Shown piece after piece: positions 59,180 through 64,000 of a stretch of DNA of 64,000 nucleotides. Each line of letters opens with the position of its first letter. The stretch's first letter is position 1. Below the pieces are notes generated by a model, which worked only from the letters and a program-made list of their open reading frames with translations, did not search any database and had not been told where the DNA came from. The stretch spans positions 124,001 through 188,000 of the forward strand of contig NZ_JAODIY010000001.1 in NCBI RefSeq assembly GCF_026586665.1. The letters run 5' to 3'. The DNA comes from Halovenus rubra (GTDB lineage Archaea; Halobacteriota; Halobacteria; Halobacteriales; Haloarculaceae). A program made the position numbers and the translations under genes.

Positions 59180-60493
59180 ATGCCGTCTCCAGTGGACCGT
59201 CAGCCGACAGCGACACGCCGTGGGGTGCTTCGAGGAGCCGCCGGGGCCGTAGCGGGCGTCGCGGCCGTCTCTCGCCGGACAGCAGGGCAGACGCCTCCAA
59301 CCGCTACACCGACGGTGATGACACAGAACGTCTATGTCGGCGTCGACCTGTTTGACCTCGTTGATGCCGACTCGACTGCAGCGTTACTCTTGACTCTTGG
59401 CCGGTTTCTTGACCAGTTGGACCCGGACCGGTACGCGGCGCGTGCGCGTGGCATCGCGGCCTCAATCACGACTGCCCAACCCGATGTTGTCGCCCTCCAA
59501 GAGGTCACACAGATAGAGCAGTTGGGAGAGGAAGAACGCGAGACTATTGTCGATATGCGCTCCCAAATTCAGTCGGCACTTGCTGTTCAGGATCTCTCAT
59601 ACGAAATTGCCGCCCAGACGGCGACGGCCGACCTTACACTGCCAACTCTTGGCGACCAGGCCGGCCTGCGTGTTGCGAACCGGGATGTCTTGCTTGTCCA
59701 GGAGGACCATTCGACGGCCAACGTGATGACCGGAACGTACGACGCCACGGCCTCGGTTGCCATTCCTGATAGCGACCGCACATTCTCAATCGAACGAGGA
59801 TATGCGGCCGCCGACGTGACAGTCGAGGATGCCACGTTCACCGCGATTTCGACACACTTCGAAGCCTCTTCGCGGTCGACCCGCGAGACACAGGCAACAG
59901 AGTTACTCGAACTTGTTCCCACAGACCGGCCAGTCGTTCTCGCGGGGGATTTCAACAGTGGACCGGGGACGACGACTGACGCGTACACCCAACTCACCGA
60001 CCGCTTTGAGGATCCATTTGCCACACTCCATCCGAACGAGGACGCGTTCACATGCTGTCAGGCGGGAAATCTGGAAAACGAACAGTCACAACTGGAGAAG
60101 CGAGTTGACACCATCCTTTCTGATGGAGACATGCAACCGACGGCCGTCCGTCGGGTTGGCCATCGACGAAAAGACCGCATCACGTTCGACTCCGAGGCTG
60201 GGCCGGTCGAGCTTTGGCCGTCAGACCACGCAGGGGTCGTCGCAACCTTCGAGATGGAAACGCAAGACGGTCAGACGCCGACTGCGACGCCCACAACAAC
60301 ACCGACACCCGTATCGAACACCCAGACGGCGACCGAATCGGATGCGTCGCCGGAGACAACAAACACTACTCCGATAACAGATACCGTTGACTCAGATGAC
60401 GGCAACGGCCCGGGGTTCGGGGTGATAAGTGCTCTTGGCGCAGTCGGTGGGCTGGGGTATGCACTGCGTCGTCGACTCGGCAGAAACGAGTAG
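59180..60493 (+). CDS. Tat-exported endonuclease/exonuclease/phosphatase protein with PGF-CTERM
   Basis: 437 residues from ATG 59180 (TTG at 59177 adjacent). Twin-arginine signal TRRGVLRGAAGAVAGVAA near residue 12. The EEP domain has MTQNVYVG, ALQEVTQ (metal Glu), AGDFNSGPG and WPSDHAGVV (Asp-His), as in sphingomyelinase/DNase I-like hydrolases. After a Thr/Pro stalk comes the archaeosortase signal NGPGFG, a membrane helix and RRRLGR. It is therefore exported folded, then processed by ArtA and lipid-anchored. Substrate (nucleic acid or phospholipid) is undecided. Confidence 0.88.
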   Translation: MPSPVDRQPTATRRGVLRGAAGAVAGVAAVSRRTAGQTPPTATPTVMTQNVYVGVDLFDLVDADSTAALLLTLGRFLDQLDPDRYAARARGIAASITTAQPDVVALQEVTQIEQLGEEERETIVDMRSQIQSALAVQDLSYEIAAQTATADLTLPTLGDQAGLRVANRDVLLVQEDHSTANVMTGTYDATASVAIPDSDRTFSIERGYAAADVTVEDATFTAISTHFEASSRSTRETQATELLELVPTDRPVVLAGDFNSGPGTTTDAYTQLTDRFEDPFATLHPNEDAFTCCQAGNLENEQSQLEKRVDTILSDGDMQPTAVRRVGHRRKDRITFDSEAGPVELWPSDHAGVVATFEMETQDGQTPTATPTTTPTPVSNTQTATESDASPETTNTTPITDTVDSDDGNGPGFGVISALGAVGGLGYALRRRLGRNE

Positions 60494-60531
60494 CAACCGC
60501 TCGTAGCTACAGAGACAGCCGGGAGAATCGC

Positions 60532-61644
60532 TTATTTACTCGTGATGATGCGAAGTACGTCTTCGTCGGCGAGTTCGTGGCCGGTGCCAACCTGCTGTTC
60601 GTCGTGTTTGGCGCTCGAACCGCTCACGCGAGCGAATCGGAACCGCTCGTCGAAACTGCCGCCGAGTTTCTCACAGGCATCCTCGACAGTTGCGCCCTCG
60701 AAGAGCATCAGTGGCTCATCGTAGTCGACTCCTCGACCCGGCTTGTCCATGTAGATGCGAATGAGACCGAGCTCATCCCAGATACGCTCTTTGAGCGCGT
60801 CTATCCCTTTCTCCTTTACTGCGCTAATGAAGATTGCCTCCTCAGGGTCGATATCGTGGTCACAAAGCTGGCTGTCGACAGTTTCCTTGTAATCCGGTTC
60901 GATGAGGTCAGCTTTGTTAACTGCTACCAATGAAGGCAAGTAGACGCGGTTATCGCGGATACCGTCGATGAGTTCGTCGATGTCGACTTGTTCGCCGATA
61001 GTTACGTCGGCGTTTGCGTGGCCGTGTTCACGGATAATCTCCGAGACGGTCCCCTCGTCGAGATTGAGGTCTACAGTCGAGTTGATAGCAATACCGTCCT
61101 TTCCTTTGGGGCGGATAGAGATACGTGGGGGCTGTTGGTCGAGGCGGATCCCGTTTTTATAAAGCTCATCGTAGAGTCGCTGGTACTGGTCGATTTCAAA
61201 CACCGAGAGTACGAACACAACGAGGTCGGCCGTTCGGACAACCGACAGAACCTCCTGTCCATCACCCCGCCCGCCAGCTGCACCCTCGATGAGACCGGGC
61301 ACATCAAGCATCTGGATGTTTGCGCCGCGATACTGGAGCATCCCCGGGTTCACATCGAGTGTTGTGAACTCGTAGGAGCCCGTTTTGCTGTCCGCGTTTG
61401 TCATGGCGTTGATGAGCGTCGATTTGCCGACGCTCGGGAAGCCGACAAGAGCGACTGTTGCGTCGCCGTGTTTTTCGACGGCGTATCCAGGACCACCACC
61501 CGAGGAAGACTGGCGCCTTGCGAATTCCTCTTTTTTCTCCGCAAGCTTGGACTTCAGACGCCCGATATGTGCCTCTGTCGACTTGTTGTACGGGGTTTCC
61601 TGAATCTCCTGCTCGATGTCGGCTATCTCCTCTTCGAGCCCCAT
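60532..61644 (-). CDS. DRG-family GTP-binding protein
   Basis: 370 residues from ATG 61644 (MGLEEEIADIEQEIQ). An N-terminal helical hairpin is followed by the GTPase domain: ALVGFPSVGKSTL (G1), LDVPGLIEGAAGG (G3), AVNKADLIE (G4) and FISAVKEKG (G5); the C-terminal TGS domain begins near residue 285 (IRIYMDKPGRGVDYDEP). Typical archaeal DRG, thought to act in translation. Ordinary core gene. Confidence 0.93.
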   Translation of the reverse strand: MGLEEEIADIEQEIQETPYNKSTEAHIGRLKSKLAEKKEEFARRQSSSGGGPGYAVEKHGDATVALVGFPSVGKSTLINAMTNADSKTGSYEFTTLDVNPGMLQYRGANIQMLDVPGLIEGAAGGRGDGQEVLSVVRTADLVVFVLSVFEIDQYQRLYDELYKNGIRLDQQPPRISIRPKGKDGIAINSTVDLNLDEGTVSEIIREHGHANADVTIGEQVDIDELIDGIRDNRVYLPSLVAVNKADLIEPDYKETVDSQLCDHDIDPEEAIFISAVKEKGIDALKERIWDELGLIRIYMDKPGRGVDYDEPLMLFEGATVEDACEKLGGSFDERFRFARVSGSSAKHDEQQVGTGHELADEDVLRIITSK

Positions 61645-61707
61645 TATTCGCATGTAGGACTGTCGACAGTCAAAAGGGCTTTTGTCCGGAGTTGTCCCAC
61701 TGGTTGC

Positions 61708-62973
61708 TCACAGCACAACGAACACCAGTAATCCTGACAGTCCAATGACGACCATCGGTAAAATAGCTTGTCTCCGCATCTGGTCGTTGAGCAACTCAAC
61801 CAGCACAATCTTCGCAACTAAGCTGGCGACGATGGCGAGTAGTATCATCCCGGCGGCCGGTTCGGCTTCAATTGACCCGTCCGAAAAAAGCGTTGCAGCC
61901 GAGACGGCAACGGCAGCCGAAGAAACCAATCCCCCCGCAAACGAGGTGGCATACAGCCCTAACTGTCCGAACAGCTCCTCGCCAGCGACGCTGGCTAGAA
62001 CGATGCCAACATACGCAAGAGCGAATTTCCCGGCCGCGACAAACGAAAACGGGGAATCGAAGTCGAAATCGTACTCCTCCTCTGTTTGGCCACGCACCAG
62101 ACTCAGGTAGGCAAGCCCAACTGTGAGCACGAGCATGACGGCCACGGGGAGCCAAAGAACCCAGAGCAGCGGGACCGCAAGCACTGACGCGATAACGGCG
62201 TTCCGGACAATCATCGAGCCCGAAGCAAGCAACAGCGCCGAGGAGGCGGCGTCAACAGTTTTACGCGACTGGTTTACCATCCGAGCAAGGACACCCGCAG
62301 TTGCAAGCGAGTTTGCGCTCCCAGCGAGTACGCCCGTCACCTGTAGCCCGGTCGAGCCACCGAACTGACGCATCGAGATGTAGGCCCCAAACTGGATGAG
62401 GAGAACAAAGATGGCAAAGACAAGCACCTCACGCAGGTTCACAACACCGTAAGGGTCAATCGGCTCCGTCGGGAGGATGGGATAGAGGATAAAAACGAGT
62501 GCGACGAGTTTCATCGAATCGGATAGTTCCTCGTCAGTGAGCCGGTTGATATAGCTATGGATAACCTCTTTTTCGGCCAGCAAAACCGCAGTGATGATAC
62601 CGATGGAAGTCGCCTCGAACAACAGCCCGTAGCCGACAAGCAGACCAAGCACGCCGACCAAAAAGACGGTGACAGTTGTGGTAAATCCGAGTTCGTCACC
62701 CCGAAGCCGGAACCGGACGTAGGCAATAGCCAACGCGAGCGTGCCGACGAGAGTTAGATAGACAACGACCAACATCGGCAACTCTGCGCGGTCTGCAACT
62801 GCGACGACTGCTGGCGCGGTCCCCGCTAGCAGTGCCATTGTTCGAACACCCGCGAACTTATCCATCCGCTCGCGTTCGAGGCCGATGAGACCCCCGATAG
62901 CGATAGCGATGGTGACAGAGACCAACAGGTCAGGGACGGCAAACACGTCCTGTACAGGCGATACATCCAGCAT
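61708..62973 (-). CDS. MgtC/DUF4010 membrane protein
   Basis: 421 residues, about 12-13 helices. The N-terminal third is MgtC-like (VTIAIAIGGLIGLERERMDK, then GVRTMALLAGTAPAV); the rest is DUF4010 (TGLQVTGVLAGSANSLATAG and SFAGGLVSSAAVAVSAATL). The combined protein is widespread in archaea; transport function is unproven. Gene ends 54 bp... upstream of the DRG start on the same strand, so both may be co-transcribed. Confidence 0.85.
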   Translation of the reverse strand: MLDVSPVQDVFAVPDLLVSVTIAIAIGGLIGLERERMDKFAGVRTMALLAGTAPAVVAVADRAELPMLVVVYLTLVGTLALAIAYVRFRLRGDELGFTTTVTVFLVGVLGLLVGYGLLFEATSIGIITAVLLAEKEVIHSYINRLTDEELSDSMKLVALVFILYPILPTEPIDPYGVVNLREVLVFAIFVLLIQFGAYISMRQFGGSTGLQVTGVLAGSANSLATAGVLARMVNQSRKTVDAASSALLLASGSMIVRNAVIASVLAVPLLWVLWLPVAVMLVLTVGLAYLSLVRGQTEEEYDFDFDSPFSFVAAGKFALAYVGIVLASVAGEELFGQLGLYATSFAGGLVSSAAVAVSAATLFSDGSIEAEPAAGMILLAIVASLVAKIVLVELLNDQMRRQAILPMVVIGLSGLLVFVVL

Positions 62974-63201
62974 GAGCGGTCACGCTCGTCGGGTTGCTGG
63001 TGAGAGATTCAGCCTCGCCAAACGAATCACCAGCAAGTCTACATTGTATAACTATCCATTCGCCTATAAGTCGTGGGGCGGGACAATCTCATAGTGATTA
63101 TCGCGGTAATTTTCGTGACCCTGTCACAGGACTAGCCGTGTCATCTCGTGTGAAATTTGTCTAATGTTGCCACGGCGGTAACGACTCGCAATAATCAGTA
63201 T

Positions 63202-63416
63202 CAGAGGCTGGTGCGGGCAGGCCGTTCGTCGGCGACTCTACTGGTATCGACGTGTTCTTTGATGAGTTTTCTCTCCGTGCGGTGAAGCGTTTCGCTGATT
63301 GTCGACTTCGCACGACCAACTTCGTCGGCGAGTTCTGTTACCGAACATTGTCGTGGTGTGTCGTAGTATCTCATCTGGATTGCCTGTTCGACGAATGTCT
63401 GTTGAGGGCGACCGGT
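63202..63416 (-). pseudogene. HTH_10 (bacterio-opsin-activator-type) regulator remnant
   Basis: In this frame the minus strand reads RPQQTFVEQAIQMRYYDTPR and VTELADEVGRAKSTISETLH, the C-terminal helix-turn-helix of Bat/HTH_10 regulators, and ends at 63202. A TGA lies directly upstream (63419-63417), and the sequence before it has several stops in all frames that fit the normal N-terminal domains. Either a solitary HTH fragment beginning at the internal ATG or, more likely, the last piece of a dead gene. Confidence 0.6.
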
Positions 63417-63789
63417 TCACGATAGAGAACTCGACTGGCTTGCTGACGATTGACCTTGCCTTTCGACTGGTCGAGACGGACGCTACGCTGCGTACGAACA
63501 GGTAGACGGTATCTTCGAGACGATGGAGACGCGGTACGTCATCGACGAAAGAGAGGAGCGGCAACGACCGAGTTTGCACTCGATACGGCTCTCGTCGGCC
63601 CGTTACTCGATGCGACCGTCATCTCCAGACAGCGTCGAAACGAACTCACCAAAACAGTTCGACTACATCGAACGTACTGTGGCATAGCGGGCTTGTTTCC
63701 CGTCTGTACGAACAGCAGTCGAACCGATGTCACATCTTGTCATACCGGGCCAATTTTTATCGGACTGTCGTGACTGGCAGAATATACGT
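63417..63789. other. Non-coding or decayed region before the GNAT gene
   Basis: 373 bp. Short open frames on the minus strand (for example 63238-63579 in another frame, with VYLFVRSV) may be relics of the N-terminal part of the HTH_10 gene; none is convincing. TATA-like TTTTTATCGG near 63755 could serve the GNAT start at 63790. Confidence 0.35.
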
Positions 63790-64000
63790 ATGGAGATTCG
63801 CCACATCGAGGACCGGCAAGAAGTGAGGGAACTCATTAGAGCCCAACGGGCTGGCGTGGCGCGAGGCCTACGATGGACTCCTCCCTGCTGACGTACTGGA
63901 GGCACAGCCGGTCGACCCGGATGAGGCCGAGGTCGACCGGTGGATGGCGGGTATCGAGGCGAACCGTGAGGGCGTGTTGGTCGCCGTCGTCGATGGGGCA
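63790..64000 (+). pseudogene. GNAT acetyltransferase, frameshifted and cut by window end
   Basis: ATG 63790 opens MEIRHIEDRQEVRELIRA; this frame soon stops at a TGA near 63889. From about 63845 a different frame continues smoothly as GLAWREAYDGLLPADVLEAQ and on to VLVAVVDGA at the window edge, the expected GNAT N-terminal course. One extra A in GCCCAACGGG (near 63841-63850) explains the shift. It is either a real inactivating insertion or a sequencing error. Confidence 0.65.

Overview
The window comes from an extremely halophilic archaeon (class Halobacteria), most likely something close to Halorubrum. The evidence is the acidic proteins, an S-layer glycoprotein beside an archaeosortase (ArtA), PGF-CTERM and twin-arginine signals, a diphthine synthase, an archaeal Trm5-like enzyme, and TATA/BRE promoters with short or no leaders. 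Genus is an inference from gene content only.

Region 1 (1-21.9 kb) is a cell-surface glycosylation locus: a polysaccharide-synthesis protein cut by the window edge, a flippase, a divergent AglB/STT3-like oligosaccharyltransferase, then two converging gene sets for a CMP-activated nonulosonic (sialic-like) acid. The forward set holds a Gfo/Idh/MocA oxidoreductase, a formyltransferase, an SpsF-type cytidylyltransferase, a class III aminotransferase, PseG and a decayed second formyltransferase. The reverse set holds a 4,6-dehydratase, an SDR, a DegT aminotransferase and a NeuB-type synthase. A UppP-like lipid-carrier phosphatase, the S-layer glycoprotein with tandem promoters and ArtA follow. 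The neighbourhood therefore covers sugar synthesis, transfer, carrier recycling, the target protein and its C-terminal processing.

Region 2 (21.9-28.05 kb) is mostly core chromosome: dphB, an orphan pstB, a YdjM/DUF457 hydrolase, a metzincin-like lipoprotein, a TatA-like protein and small haloarchaeal proteins.

Region 3 (28.13-44.37 kb) is a composite island next to tRNA-Thr(CGU). Copies of the tRNA 3' end lie at 28131 (degenerate), 37738 (12 bp exact) and in the tRNA itself (44362). Each of the first two is followed within about 70 bp by a tyrosine-integrase start, the first truncated and the second intact. The outer, older island carries a very GC-rich, translationally coupled operon: a 1366-residue coiled-coil protein plus two patatin-like phospholipases. 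This is the best candidate here for an undescribed system. It also carries a broken primase. The inner 6.6-kb element has an integrase with a zinc ribbon, an AbrB-like protein, two further tiny ORFs, an HUH Rep, a lipoprotein with a Thr-Pro minisatellite stalk, an iteron-like array, nested inverted repeats and a TPR-like protein.

Region 4 (44.4-64 kb) returns to the chromosome: a Trm5-like methyltransferase, PhzF, a TrmB-type regulator, an epimerase pseudogene, an envelope-glycan group (UPF0104, GT87, an alkaline-phosphatase-superfamily protein and two GT4 enzymes), a DUF255 protein, TrkH/TrkA, a Tat-exported PGF-CTERM nuclease/phosphatase, a DRG GTPase, an MgtC/DUF4010 membrane protein, an HTH_10 remnant and a frameshifted GNAT gene at the edge.

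All calls rest on reading motifs by eye. No database search, GC calculation or structure prediction was run.
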